From CAXBCP01 sp038120765 (GTDB lineage: Bacteria > Pseudomonadota > Alphaproteobacteria > MPNO01 > UBA830): a stretch of 64,000 nucleotides of DNA. The position numbers were made by a program, and so were the translations under genes. The stretch is from the NCBI GenBank assembly GCA_038120765.1, contig JAYOMI010000006.1, positions 11,624-75,623 on the forward strand. Direction: 5' to 3'. A model generated the notes under the pieces. The model ran no database searches, was not told where the DNA came from, and saw only the letters and a list, made by a program, of their open reading frames with translations. Of the stretch, positions 36,138-45,426 are shown piece after piece. Within the stretch, counting starts at the first letter, position 1. Every line of letters starts with the position of its first letter.

Positions 36138-36800
36138 TCAGGACCCCAGGATCGACTGACCCGACCCGGCCCAATCGGCGAGAAACGCTTCAAGGCCCGA
36201 ATCGGTCAGCGGGTGCTTGAACAACTGGCGCAGGACGCTTGGCGGTACGGTGACGACATCCGCCCCGATCTGCGCCGCCTGGACGACATGGTTGGGGCTG
36301 CGGATCGATGCAACCAGCACTTCGGTCGTGAAGCCGTCGTAATTGGCGTAAATGCTGCAGATTTCCTCGATCAGGCCCATGCCGTCACGGCTGATATCGT
36401 CCAGTCGGCCGACGAAGGGGGAGACGAATGTCGCCCCCGCTTTGGCGGCAAGGATTGCCTGGCCTGCGGAAAAGCAAAGCGTCACGTTTACCTGGGTCCC
36501 GGCATCGGACAGAACCTTGCAGGTCTTCAGCCCGTCCGGCGTCAGCGGCACCTTAACGGCAACATTGCTGGCGATCTGTGCGAGTTTCTGCCCTTCTTTG
36601 ATCATGGTTTCGTGATCCGTCGCGGCGACTTCGGCACTGACCGGTCCATCGACGAGGTCGCAGATTTCCGCGATCACTTCGAAAAAATTGCGGCCCGATT
36701 TGGCGATGATCGATGGGTTGGTGGTGACGCCGTCAACCAGACCTGTCGATGCCAGATCCCTGATCTCGGCGACATCTGCCGTATCCACGAAAAACTTCAT
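36138..36800 (-). CDS. fsa: Transaldolase / fructose-6-phosphate aldolase type
   Basis: Small TalC/Fsa-type class I aldolase, 220 residues. MKFFVDTADVAEIRDL opens the barrel; the Schiff-base Lys is in VAVKVPLTPDG (about residue 84); GVTTNPSIIAKSG is characteristic. Proteins of this type in alphaproteobacteria usually act as transaldolases in the pentose phosphate pathway, but sequence alone does not separate the two activities. Confidence 0.92.
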   Translation of the reverse strand: MKFFVDTADVAEIRDLASTGLVDGVTTNPSIIAKSGRNFFEVIAEICDLVDGPVSAEVAATDHETMIKEGQKLAQIASNVAVKVPLTPDGLKTCKVLSDAGTQVNVTLCFSAGQAILAAKAGATFVSPFVGRLDDISRDGMGLIEEICSIYANYDGFTTEVLVASIRSPNHVVQAAQIGADVVTVPPSVLRQLFKHPLTDSGLEAFLADWAGSGQSILGS

Positions 36801-36943
36801 AATATCCCTTCAGTTCTGGCCCGCCCGTCCGAACCTGCCGGTTCGTCTTCGCGGTGGGGTCCGCGGTAAATTGTTTCGCAAAAGCGTTGCTCTGGCCGTC
36901 AGCCGATTGGCCCCTCCGGCATGGCTGGGATAGAGTGTATCCG

Positions 36944-39166
36944 ATGGACCCCACCCTTTCTATATGCCCCGATACCGGAACGATGAGTGCCGTCAGCGTT
37001 CTGCTACCGCTGCCGCTGATCGCGCCGTACGACTATCTGGTGCCCGCAGATCTAGCGGTCGGCCCCGGATCCTATGTTGAGGTACCGCTGGGCGCGCGCC
37101 AGGCCACAGGCGTCGTATGGGGCGCTGCGCGGGGCGATGTGAACCCTGAAAAACTGCGAGAAATCAGCGCTGTACTGGACCTCCCGCCGATGCCCGACAA
37201 CCTCCGTCAGTTCGTCGACTGGGTGGCAGCGTACACGCTGGCGCGGCTTGGCACAGTGCTCCGGATGACCATGAGCGTGCCCAAGGCGCTGAGCCCGTTG
37301 AAGCCCGTCACGGCCTACCGGATCGCCCCTGCGGTCGATCTGGAAAGCGAATCACTTCCGGGTGGCGTGCGCCTGACGGATGCCCGCCGGCGTGTTCTAC
37401 ACGCCCTCGCGGATGGGACGGTACGAAAGGGGGCCGACCTCGCGCGGATGTCGGGGAGTTCGCCGGCGGTGATACGGGCGATGGCCGATGCGCAGATGCT
37501 CGAACAAATCGCTCTGACCGAAGAGGACCCGGTCGGCCGCCCCGATCCCGACCTGCCGGGTGCAGATCTGTCGGATGCCCAATCGGCGGCGGCGGCCACA
37601 TTGTGCGCCGATATCGGTGCTGGCTATTCCGTGACGCTGCTCGACGGTGTGACGGGGTCGGGCAAGACGGAGGTCTATTTCGAGGCGATTGCCGCCGCCC
37701 TCCGGGCCGACAGGCAGGTCATCGTTCTGTTGCCGGAAATCGCCCTGACGGCCGACTGGCTTGGACGGTTCGAACGCCGCTTCGGCGTCCGGCCAGTGGT
37801 CTGGCATTCCGATCTGCCGATGTCCGAGCGCCGCCGCAACTGGCGCGCGGTGCTTTACGGTGAGGCAAAACTCGTCGTCGGCGCGCGGTCTGCCCTGATG
37901 TTGCCGTATCGCGATCTCGGGCTGATCGTTATCGACGAAGAGCACGATCCGAGCTTCAAGCAGGACGAGGGCGTAATCTACAATGCCCGCGATATGGCGG
38001 TCGTCCGCGGGCATATCGGCGGGTTTCCGGTCATTCTTGCATCGGCGACGCCGTCGCTGGAAACCGTCGACAATGTCTGGCGGGAACGCTACCGGCGTCT
38101 GTCGCTGCCGGAGCGTTTCGCCGGCGCGTCCCTGCCGGATATTGCGGCGATCGATATGCGCACGGAAACACTCGACCGGCAGAGCTGGCTTTCGCCGAGC
38201 CTGGTGCGTGCCGTATCCGAGACCGCCGCGGCTGGCGAACAGTCCATGCTGTTTCTGAACCGGCGGGGATACGCGCCGCTGACCCTGTGCCGTGCCTGCG
38301 GGCACCGGCTGAACTGTCCTCAATGCACCGCCTGGCTGGTCGAACACCGGCTCCTCGACCGTTTGCAGTGTCATCACTGTGGCTACAGCGCGCCGCCGCC
38401 CCTGACCTGCCCGTCCTGCGAGGCCGAGAGCCGTTTTGCCGCCTGCGGACCGGGTGTCGAGCGGCTTGCCGAGGAGGCGCGGGCGAAGTTCCCCGACCTC
38501 AGGTTCGAGATCATGTCGAGCGACACGGTGCATAAACCGGCGGATGCGCTCGCGCTGGTACGGCGCATGGAGAACCGGGAGATAGACGTGCTCATCGGCA
38601 CGCAGATCATGGCGAAGGGGTTTCACTTTCCGGCATTGACGCTGGTTGGCGTCATCGATGCCGATCTCGGGCTCGCCGGCGGGGATTTGCGGGCGGCAGA
38701 GCGGACCTATCAGCTCCTGCACCAGGTATCGGGCAGGGCGGGTCGCGCCGACAGGCCGGGGCGCGTCCTCTTGCAGACCTACCAGCCGGAACACCCGGTC
38801 ATGCAGGCGCTGATCGGCGGCGACCGGGACAACTTTATCAGGACCGAGGCGTCGGCCCGGAAACAGCACAATATGCCGCCTTACGGACGGCTGGCGGCGA
38901 TTATCGTGTCTGGGCGGGACGAGCGCGCCGTCGACGATGCGGCGAACGCGCTCGGCAGATCCGCGCCGCGCCGCGAGGGGCTGCGCGTGCTCGGCCCGGC
39001 ACCCGCGCCGATTTCCGTCGTTCGCGGCCGGCACAGACGCCGGCTGCTCGTCCGGGCGCGAAAGGACCTGAATATCCAGGATATTCTGCGGCGCTGGGTC
39101 TATACCCATAAAGTGGCGGGCGGTGTCCGCATAGCGGTCGATATCGATCCATACAGCTTTATGTAG
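36944..39166 (+). CDS. priA: Primosomal protein N' (PriA helicase)
   Basis: 3'-to-5' helicase that restarts collapsed replication forks. About 740 residues from the ATG at 36944; an ATG at 36983 (MSAVSVLLPLPLIAPYDYL) is equally plausible. Order: DNA-binding N-terminal domains; Walker A DGVTGSGKTEVYFE; DEEHDPSFKQ; a zinc region with paired cysteines (CRACGHRLNCPQC, CHHCGYSAPPPLTCPSC); and the helicase C motif HQVSGRAGRADRPG. Divergent from fsa. Confidence 0.95.
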   Translation: MDPTLSICPDTGTMSAVSVLLPLPLIAPYDYLVPADLAVGPGSYVEVPLGARQATGVVWGAARGDVNPEKLREISAVLDLPPMPDNLRQFVDWVAAYTLARLGTVLRMTMSVPKALSPLKPVTAYRIAPAVDLESESLPGGVRLTDARRRVLHALADGTVRKGADLARMSGSSPAVIRAMADAQMLEQIALTEEDPVGRPDPDLPGADLSDAQSAAAATLCADIGAGYSVTLLDGVTGSGKTEVYFEAIAAALRADRQVIVLLPEIALTADWLGRFERRFGVRPVVWHSDLPMSERRRNWRAVLYGEAKLVVGARSALMLPYRDLGLIVIDEEHDPSFKQDEGVIYNARDMAVVRGHIGGFPVILASATPSLETVDNVWRERYRRLSLPERFAGASLPDIAAIDMRTETLDRQSWLSPSLVRAVSETAAAGEQSMLFLNRRGYAPLTLCRACGHRLNCPQCTAWLVEHRLLDRLQCHHCGYSAPPPLTCPSCEAESRFAACGPGVERLAEEARAKFPDLRFEIMSSDTVHKPADALALVRRMENREIDVLIGTQIMAKGFHFPALTLVGVIDADLGLAGGDLRAAERTYQLLHQVSGRAGRADRPGRVLLQTYQPEHPVMQALIGGDRDNFIRTEASARKQHNMPPYGRLAAIIVSGRDERAVDDAANALGRSAPRREGLRVLGPAPAPISVVRGRHRRRLLVRARKDLNIQDILRRWVYTHKVAGGVRIAVDIDPYSFM

Positions 39167-39223
39167 CCATTCATTCAGAGAAAGTCGTTTTGACTTTTCC
39201 GGTGCAGGCACCACGTTGAGAAA

Positions 39224-40480
39224 ATGCCGAAAACGAAATTTTTTAACGAGATGCGGGCCGACGATAACACCGTCCGCGCCGCCTATTCGGACATCGCAAG
39301 ATGGCTGGATTCGCTGCCTGAGGGACATCTCGGGATCAAGACCGAAGAAGCGGAACTGCTGTTCCGCCGTATGGGCATTACTTTCCTCGTCTACGGGCGC
39401 GAAGGCAGCAACGAACGGCTTATCCCCTTCGACGTTATACCGCGGGTTTTCTCGGCGCCTGAATGGGATCTGCTGTCAAAGGGGTCCATCCAGCGTGTCC
39501 GCGCGCTCAACATGTTTCTGGATGACCTCTATCACGGCGCGGAAATCGTCAGGGCCGGCAAAATCCCGGCTGAACTCGTCTTCAACAACGATTATTACCA
39601 GATTCAGATGCACGGGCTCGACGTGCCGGGCGGTGTGTATGCCCATATCGCCGGGATCGATCTGGTCCGCGTAAGCGAGAGCGAATTCTACGTGCTCGAA
39701 GACAACCTGCGCGCGCCGTCCGGCGTGTCCTACATGCTTGAAAACCGCGCGATCATGATGCGGCTGTTCCCCTAACTGTTTAACGACAATGCCGTGGCGC
39801 CGGTTGACCACTACCCGGACGAATTATTGCGGAATCTGCGCGCCGTCGCGCCTCCCGGCGTCGGCGAACCGACGGTCGTCCTGCTGACGCCCGGCGCATT
39901 CAACAGTGCGTATTTCGAACACGCCTATCTGGCAGACTCCATGGGGATCGAACTCGTGGAGGCGCCGGACCTGTTTGTCCGCGACAGCAGGGTCTTTATG
40001 CGCACGACCGAGGTCCCGCAACGTGTCGATGTTATATACCGGCGCATAGACGACGAATTTATCGACCCGCTGGCATTCCGCGCTGATTCACTATTGGGCG
40101 TGCCCGGGTTGCTGTCGGTTTACCGGTCCGGCGGCGTCACGGTTGCGAACGCGATGGGCACCGGGGTGGCGGACGACAAGTCCGTCTATCCGTATGTGCC
40201 GGATATCATCCGGTTCTACCTGGATGAAGAGCCGATCCTAAATAACGTGCCGACATACATGCTCCGCGATCCCGAGGACCTGAAATATACGCTGGAGGAT
40301 CTGTGCGGCACCGGCGCGCCTGAATGTCAGCGTCTCGTGGGCAGGCTGCATTCCGGCCTGCGTTACCAGCGGATAGACCAGATTTTCGCGACCGGCCTGC
40401 ACGAATTCCTGACGGCGTTCATCGAGGGCAATGCCCAGGTCGGCCAGCAGCTCGCCCGCGATTTCATGATGGTCCGGTAA
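39224..40480 (+). pseudogene. Circularly permuted ATP-grasp gene, nonsense codon and deletion fused to alpha-E tail
   Basis: The first 183 codons match the N-terminal region of circularly permuted ATP-grasp proteins (GIKTEEAELLFRRMGITFLVYG, YVLEDNLRAPSGVSYMLENR). An in-frame TAA follows at 39773-39775 in a motif that normally reads RLFP-E-LF. The frame continues with family sequence (VDHYPDELLRNLRA, NVPTYMLRDPEDLKYTLEDL) to about 40303. The ATP-binding half expected next is missing; the reading turns into VGRLHSGLRYQRIDQIFATGLHEFL, which looks like the end of an alpha-E (DUF403) protein, the usual next gene. A deletion of roughly 1.3 kb is inferred. Neither product should be functional. Confidence 0.8.
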
Positions 40481-40485
40481 CTGAA

Positions 40486-41319
40486 ATGCGCCTCAATATT
40501 ACTCACAAGACGACCTACCGGTACGAGGATCCGCCGATTTTTTCGGCGGAAGTCATCAGGCTGACGCCGCGCACGAACATAAGCCAGCATCTTGTCCGTT
40601 GGCGCATCGAGCCTGCTTCCGGGCTCAGCGCCTGGACCGATGCGTTCGGGAATGTGTCTCACATGCTGGTCGTCGACGAACCGCGGGACCGGATCGACAT
40701 CATCGCATCCGGTGAAGTCATGACGTCGGAGACAAATGGTGTCCTGCCGCGCGAGGATGGCGAATTGCCGCTGGAAGTCTTCCTCCGGCGGACGAAGCAG
40801 ACGACGCTGAACGCCGAGATCAGGGATTTTGCCAGAAGTTTCAGCGACCGGATTTCGGAGAATGCGCTGGATGGCCTGCACCAGCTGATGGGGGCGATCC
40901 GCGAGCGCGTGGACTATCATACCGGCAGCACGGATGCGCTTGCGACCGCAGTCGAAGCGTTCGCCGCCGGCCGCGGCGTGTGCCAGGATCACGCGCATAT
41001 CTTCATCGGTTGTGCGCGCGCGCTCGGGTTTCCGGCTAGATATATTTCAGGCTATCTCTACGATGGCGAGCAGGGCGAGGCCTATGTCGCCGGCCACGCC
41101 TGGGCTGCGGCCTGGGTCGATGCCCTCGGATGGGTCAGCTTCGACGTTTCGAACACGAAGTCTGCGACGGAAAACTATGTCAGCGTGGCGGTCGGCCTCG
41201 ATTACGAGACGGCGGCGCCAATCCGGGGTGTCAGGTCCGGCGGCGCCGGCGATGAAGATCTCGACGTCGAAGTCCACGAAAGCGCGTCTCAGCAAGAGCT
41301 TCCCCGAACAATCCATTAA
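40486..41319 (+). CDS. Transglutaminase-like cysteine protease
   Basis: 277 residues from the ATG at 40486. An N-terminal bacterial transglutaminase-like region (MRLNITHKTTYRYEDPPIF) precedes the papain-like core. The catalytic triad is visible: Cys in GRGVCQDHAHIF, His in VAGHAWAAAWV and Asp in WVSFDVSNTK. This family stands with ATP-grasp, alpha-E and Anbu genes in many proteobacteria. Here it looks intact although its ATP-grasp/alpha-E partners are destroyed. Confidence 0.92.
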   Translation: MRLNITHKTTYRYEDPPIFSAEVIRLTPRTNISQHLVRWRIEPASGLSAWTDAFGNVSHMLVVDEPRDRIDIIASGEVMTSETNGVLPREDGELPLEVFLRRTKQTTLNAEIRDFARSFSDRISENALDGLHQLMGAIRERVDYHTGSTDALATAVEAFAAGRGVCQDHAHIFIGCARALGFPARYISGYLYDGEQGEAYVAGHAWAAAWVDALGWVSFDVSNTKSATENYVSVAVGLDYETAAPIRGVRSGGAGDEDLDVEVHESASQQELPRTIH

Positions 41320-41429
41320 CGACATGTCCGGCGCAGCCGGGCGTCGAGCAGGAATGGCTTTGGAATCGTGGCGCGATGGCGTAATGCATTGTGCTTACGA
41401 TTACCCCAATCAGGACCAATGATGCGACC

Positions 41430-42185
41430 ATGACGTATTGCCTGGGTGTTTTGCTGAAGGACGGGTTGGTAATGGCCGCCGATTCGCGGACCAATGCCGG
41501 TGTCGATTATGTTTCGACCTTTCGCAAACTGACTGTCTTTGAAGAGCCGGGCGAGCGGGTCATCGCGCTGGCGACCGCCGGCAACCTGGCGACGAGCCAG
41601 GCTGTGACCAGTATCGTCAGCGAGCGTCTCGGTGCCCGACAGGGCGAGGACAACATTTATACGTCGAAGACGATGTTTAACGTCGCGCAGATCATCGGAC
41701 GAACCCTGCGACAGGTGATCGACGAGCACGGACAGCACGTGCGCGACAGTGGCGGCGATCCAACCGCCAGTTTTATCGTGGGTGGACAGATAAGGGACCG
41801 CTCGCCACGGCTTTTCCTGATTTACGCTGCCGGCAACTTCATTGAAGCGACGGCGGAAACGCCTTTTCTCCAGATCGGCGAGAACAAATACGGCGAGCCG
41901 ATCCTCGACCGGACGATAAGCTATGACATGCCCGTCGAGCGGGCTGTGACCGCGTCCCTTGTGTCGTTCGATTCGACGATGCGGAGTAACCTGTCGGTGG
42001 GGCCGCCGATTGATCTGATTACAATACTGACCGGCAAGCAGCGGGTGGAGCGTCAAGTGTCTATCGGGGAGAATGATCCCTATTTTACGGCGCTCCGGCA
42101 AAGCTACGGGGACGGCATTGTCTCGCTCTTCGGAACCCTGCCCGATCCGGATATCCGGAACTGGCCGCCGGGCCCATCCTGTTAG
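41430..42185 (+). CDS. Proteasome-type protease Anbu
   Basis: Ntn-hydrolase of the ancestral beta-subunit (Anbu) group, 251 residues. After Met comes Thr (MTYCLGVLLKDGLVMAADSRTNAGVDYVSTFRKL), the expected N-terminal nucleophile, with the Asp and Lys of the proteasome-like active site further on. Start chosen because the nucleophile must follow the initiator Met. It is associated with the transglutaminase gene 110 bp upstream. The natural substrate is unknown; a role in processing short peptides or tags has been proposed for the cluster. Confidence 0.9.
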   Translation: MTYCLGVLLKDGLVMAADSRTNAGVDYVSTFRKLTVFEEPGERVIALATAGNLATSQAVTSIVSERLGARQGEDNIYTSKTMFNVAQIIGRTLRQVIDEHGQHVRDSGGDPTASFIVGGQIRDRSPRLFLIYAAGNFIEATAETPFLQIGENKYGEPILDRTISYDMPVERAVTASLVSFDSTMRSNLSVGPPIDLITILTGKQRVERQVSIGENDPYFTALRQSYGDGIVSLFGTLPDPDIRNWPPGPSC

Positions 42186-42235
42186 GGCGGAAAGGGCATC
42201 TGTCGCGACGCTTTGACGCGAATTTCCGGGTTCGT

Positions 42236-42312
42236 TGGGTTGCAACGCACAAAAGGCTGTGTTACCCAACGCTGCCTTCACGGGCAGTCGAAAAGGATGC
42301 CCTCGAGAGGGC
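42236..42312 (+). promoter_or_regulatory. Hairpins in the atp operon leader
   Basis: Three inverted repeats in the 191-bp gap before atpH. GTTGGGT pairs with ACCCAAC near 42236 and 42270, with CACA/TGTG inside; CTGCC/GGCAG lies near 42272-42287; and GCCCTCGAGAGGGC (42299-42312) is a perfect palindrome. They may include the terminator of the Anbu gene and leader structure of atp. No T tract is seen. Confidence 0.4.
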
Positions 42313-42376
42313 GGAATTCTTCGATTAAAAACAACAAGTTCGTTTATGTCTGCGGGAAGTTTTCGAGGTAAATTGG

Positions 42377-42937
42377 GTGTCGTCTGAATCGTCAGCCGTT
42401 TCCGGTGTGGCAGGCCGTTATGCGGCAGCGCTTTTTGAGCTCGCCGGGGAACAGAAAAAACTGGACGAAATCGCCGAAGATATGGCGACTATTCGTGCAT
42501 TACTGGCCGAATCCGCGGATTTGCGCCGCCTTGTCGCCAGTCCTGTCCTTGGACGGGAGGCTCAGGGAGCCGCTCTTGCTGCCGTGCTTGAAAAAGCAGG
42601 CGTCTCCGAAATGACCCGGAATTTTGCCGCTGTGGTCGCCCGGAATCGCCGGTTGTTCGTACTCGACGCCATGTGCGCCGGCTACCGGCAGCTCCTGGCC
42701 AAGGCCCGGGGCGAGATGACCGCGGAAATCATGACGGCGCAGCCGTTGACAGACGCTCAGCACCAGTCGCTGGAACAGGAACTTAGAACCGCCATGGGCT
42801 CCAAGGTGACACTTGATACACGTGTCGATCCAGCGCTGCTGGGCGGCATGATCGTCAAGGTCGGCTCGCGTATGGTCGATTCATCTCTTCGTACAAAGCT
42901 TCAACGTCTAGAAATCTCATTGAAAGGGGCAGCGTGA
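42377..42937 (+). CDS. atpH: ATP synthase F1 delta subunit
   Basis: Joins F1 to the peripheral stalk. 186 residues, GTG start, then SGVAGRYAAALFELAGEQ, a typical delta/OSCP opening; the conserved GGMIVKVGSRMVDSSLRTKLQRL closes it. First gene of atpHAGDC; as usual in alphaproteobacteria the F0 genes are elsewhere. Confidence 0.95.
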   Translation: MSSESSAVSGVAGRYAAALFELAGEQKKLDEIAEDMATIRALLAESADLRRLVASPVLGREAQGAALAAVLEKAGVSEMTRNFAAVVARNRRLFVLDAMCAGYRQLLAKARGEMTAEIMTAQPLTDAQHQSLEQELRTAMGSKVTLDTRVDPALLGGMIVKVGSRMVDSSLRTKLQRLEISLKGAA

Positions 42938-44472
42938 TGGACATCCGCGCCGCAGAAATCTCCTCAATCCTCAAGGATCAGATCGCTAATTTCGGGACCG
43001 AATCCGAAGTCGCGGAAGTCGGACAGGTCCTGTCTGTCGGTGACGGTATCGCCCGTGTTTACGGGCTCGACAGCGTGCAGGCCGGCGAGATGGTCGAATT
43101 CCCCGGCGGCATCAAGGGCATGGCGCTCAATCTCGAGACCGACAATGTCGGTGTCGTTATTTTCGGGTCCGACTCGAACATCAAGGAAGGCGATATCGTC
43201 AAGCGGACGGGCACGATTGTGGACGTGCCGGTCGGCAAGGGGCTGCTGGGCCGCGTCGTTGACGCGCTCGGTAACCCGATCGACGGCAAGGGTCCGATTG
43301 AATCGACCGAACGCCGCCGTGTTGACGTCAAGGCGCCCGGTATCATTCCGCGCCAGTCGGTCAGCGAGCCGATGCAGACCGGCATCAAGGCGATCGACAG
43401 CCTGATCCCCGTCGGCCGCGGCCAGCGAGAACTGATTATCGGCGACCGCCAGACCGGCAAGACCGCCATCGCGGTCGACACCATTATCAACCAGAAAAAA
43501 GCCTTCGATGAAGGCGATACCGACAAGCAGCTTTTCTGCATTTATGTCGCAGTAGGTCAGAAACGCTCGACCGTCGCCCAGATCGTCAAGCAGCTCGAAG
43601 AAGTCGGTGCGATGGAATACACCATCGTCGTCGCCGCGACCGCGTCGGAGCCGGCGCCCCTGCAGTTCCTGGCCCCCTATGGCGGCTGCACGATGGGCGA
43701 ATATTTCCGCGATAACGGCATGCACGCCCTGATCATTTACGATGATCTCTCGAAGCAGGCGGTTGCCTATCGTCAGATGTCGCTGCTGCTTCGCCGTCCG
43801 CCGGGACGTGAAGCCTATCCGGGTGACGTTTTCTATCTGCATTCCCGCCTGCTGGAACGCGCAGCGAAGATGAGCGATGAGAATGGCGGCGGCTCTCTGA
43901 CCGCACTGCCGATCATCGAAACCCAGGCAGGCGACGTGTCGGCCTATATCCCGACGAACGTTATCTCGATCACGGACGGACAGATCTTCCTCGAAACGGA
44001 ACTGTTCTATTCAGGTATCCGCCCGGCGGTAAACGTCGGCCTGTCCGTCAGCCGCGTCGGTTCGGCCGCCCAGATCAAGGCGATGAAACAGGTTGCCGGC
44101 TCGATCAAGCTGGAACTTGCGCAGTACCGTGAAATGGCGGCGTTTGCCCAGTTCGCTTCCGATCTCGATGCGGCGACCCAGAAACTTCTGGGGCGTGGCG
44201 AGCGCCTGACCGAGCTTCTGAAGCAGGGTCAGTATTCGCCGATGCCCGTCGAGGAGCAGGTTGTATCCATCTTCGCCGGCGTGAACGGGTATCTCGACAA
44301 TATCCCGGCGCGCGCCGTCACGCAGTTCGAGCATGGGTTTTTGTCGGAACTGAGGGCAAACCACAAAGACATCCTTGATGCGATCCGCAAAGAGCTGGCG
44401 GTTTCCGACGATACCAAAGCGAAGATCACGGCGTTCCTCGATGGATATGCCAAGACCTTCGTCTCAGCCTGA
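42937..44472 (+). CDS. atpA: ATP synthase F1 alpha subunit
   Basis: Non-catalytic nucleotide-binding subunit, 511 residues. Opens MDIRAAEISSILKDQI; Walker A is GDRQTGKTAIAVD; the Arg-finger region is in the PAVNVGLSVSRVGSAAQ stretch. The ATG at 42937 overlaps the atpH TGA; AAAGGGG is the ribosome site. Confidence 0.98.
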   Translation: MDIRAAEISSILKDQIANFGTESEVAEVGQVLSVGDGIARVYGLDSVQAGEMVEFPGGIKGMALNLETDNVGVVIFGSDSNIKEGDIVKRTGTIVDVPVGKGLLGRVVDALGNPIDGKGPIESTERRRVDVKAPGIIPRQSVSEPMQTGIKAIDSLIPVGRGQRELIIGDRQTGKTAIAVDTIINQKKAFDEGDTDKQLFCIYVAVGQKRSTVAQIVKQLEEVGAMEYTIVVAATASEPAPLQFLAPYGGCTMGEYFRDNGMHALIIYDDLSKQAVAYRQMSLLLRRPPGREAYPGDVFYLHSRLLERAAKMSDENGGGSLTALPIIETQAGDVSAYIPTNVISITDGQIFLETELFYSGIRPAVNVGLSVSRVGSAAQIKAMKQVAGSIKLELAQYREMAAFAQFASDLDAATQKLLGRGERLTELLKQGQYSPMPVEEQVVSIFAGVNGYLDNIPARAVTQFEHGFLSELRANHKDILDAIRKELAVSDDTKAKITAFLDGYAKTFVSA

Positions 44473-44507
44473 TCGACACCAGGGTAAACAGGAACCGGTA
44501 ACGGGAT

Positions 44508-45395
44508 ATGCCAAGCCTTAAAGACCTCCGCATGCGGATCGATAGCGTCAAGTCGACGCAAAAGATCACGTCGGCGATGAAAATGGTCGCGGCGGCAAAG
44601 CTGCGTCGCGCGCAGGAGCAGGCCGAGGCCGCGCGCCCCTATGCGGAACGCATGGAGCGGATGCTCGGATCGCTCGCCGGTTCAATGGCGTCTGCCGCCG
44701 GCGCGCCGAAACTGCTGGCCGGAACCGGAAAAGACGATATGCATCTTATCGTCATGATGACCTCCGATCGCGGGCTGTGCGGGGCTTTCAATTCATCCAT
44801 CGTCCGCGATACCCGCCGCCTGGTCGCCCAGCTTCAGGCCGACGGCAAGGAAGTCAAAATCCTGTGCGTCGGCCGCAAGGGCTGGGCGCAGGTGCGCCGC
44901 GAATTCGCGCCAATGATCGTTGATCTGATCGAGGGTATCGGCCGTCCGCGTCTCAACTTTGACGATGCGCAGGGAATATCGACCCGTGTGCTCGAAATGT
45001 TCGAGGCGGGCGAGTTCGATGTCTGCACACTGGTCTATAACCGGTTCAAATCCGTCATTTCGCAGGTCGTTACCCGGCAACAGGTTATTCCGTTTGCCGT
45101 CGAAGCCGCGCAGGAAGGCGAAGAAGTGTCTGCGGCAAATGTGAAATACGAATACGAGCCCGACGAGGCCGAGATTCTCGAGGTTCTGCTGCCGCGCAAT
45201 CTGAGCGTGCAGGTTTACCGGTCTCTTCTGGAAAACAACGCCAGCGAACATGGCGCGCGGATGAGTGCGATGGATAATGCGACCCGCAACGCCGGCGAAA
45301 TGATCGACTCGCTGACGCTGAACTACAACCGGACGCGTCAGGCGTTCATCACAAAAGAACTTATAGAAATCATCTCCGGCGCCGAGGCAGTTTGA
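44508..45395 (+). CDS. atpG: ATP synthase F1 gamma subunit
   Basis: Central rotor shaft. 295 residues, opening MPSLKDLRMRIDSVKSTQKI and closing LTLNYNRTRQAFITKELIEI, both highly conserved coiled-coil ends. Confidence 0.97.
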   Translation: MPSLKDLRMRIDSVKSTQKITSAMKMVAAAKLRRAQEQAEAARPYAERMERMLGSLAGSMASAAGAPKLLAGTGKDDMHLIVMMTSDRGLCGAFNSSIVRDTRRLVAQLQADGKEVKILCVGRKGWAQVRREFAPMIVDLIEGIGRPRLNFDDAQGISTRVLEMFEAGEFDVCTLVYNRFKSVISQVVTRQQVIPFAVEAAQEGEEVSAANVKYEYEPDEAEILEVLLPRNLSVQVYRSLLENNASEHGARMSAMDNATRNAGEMIDSLTLNYNRTRQAFITKELIEIISGAEAV

Positions 45396-45426
45396 TGTCC
45401 GGCAAATCGATGTACGAGGTATGACA

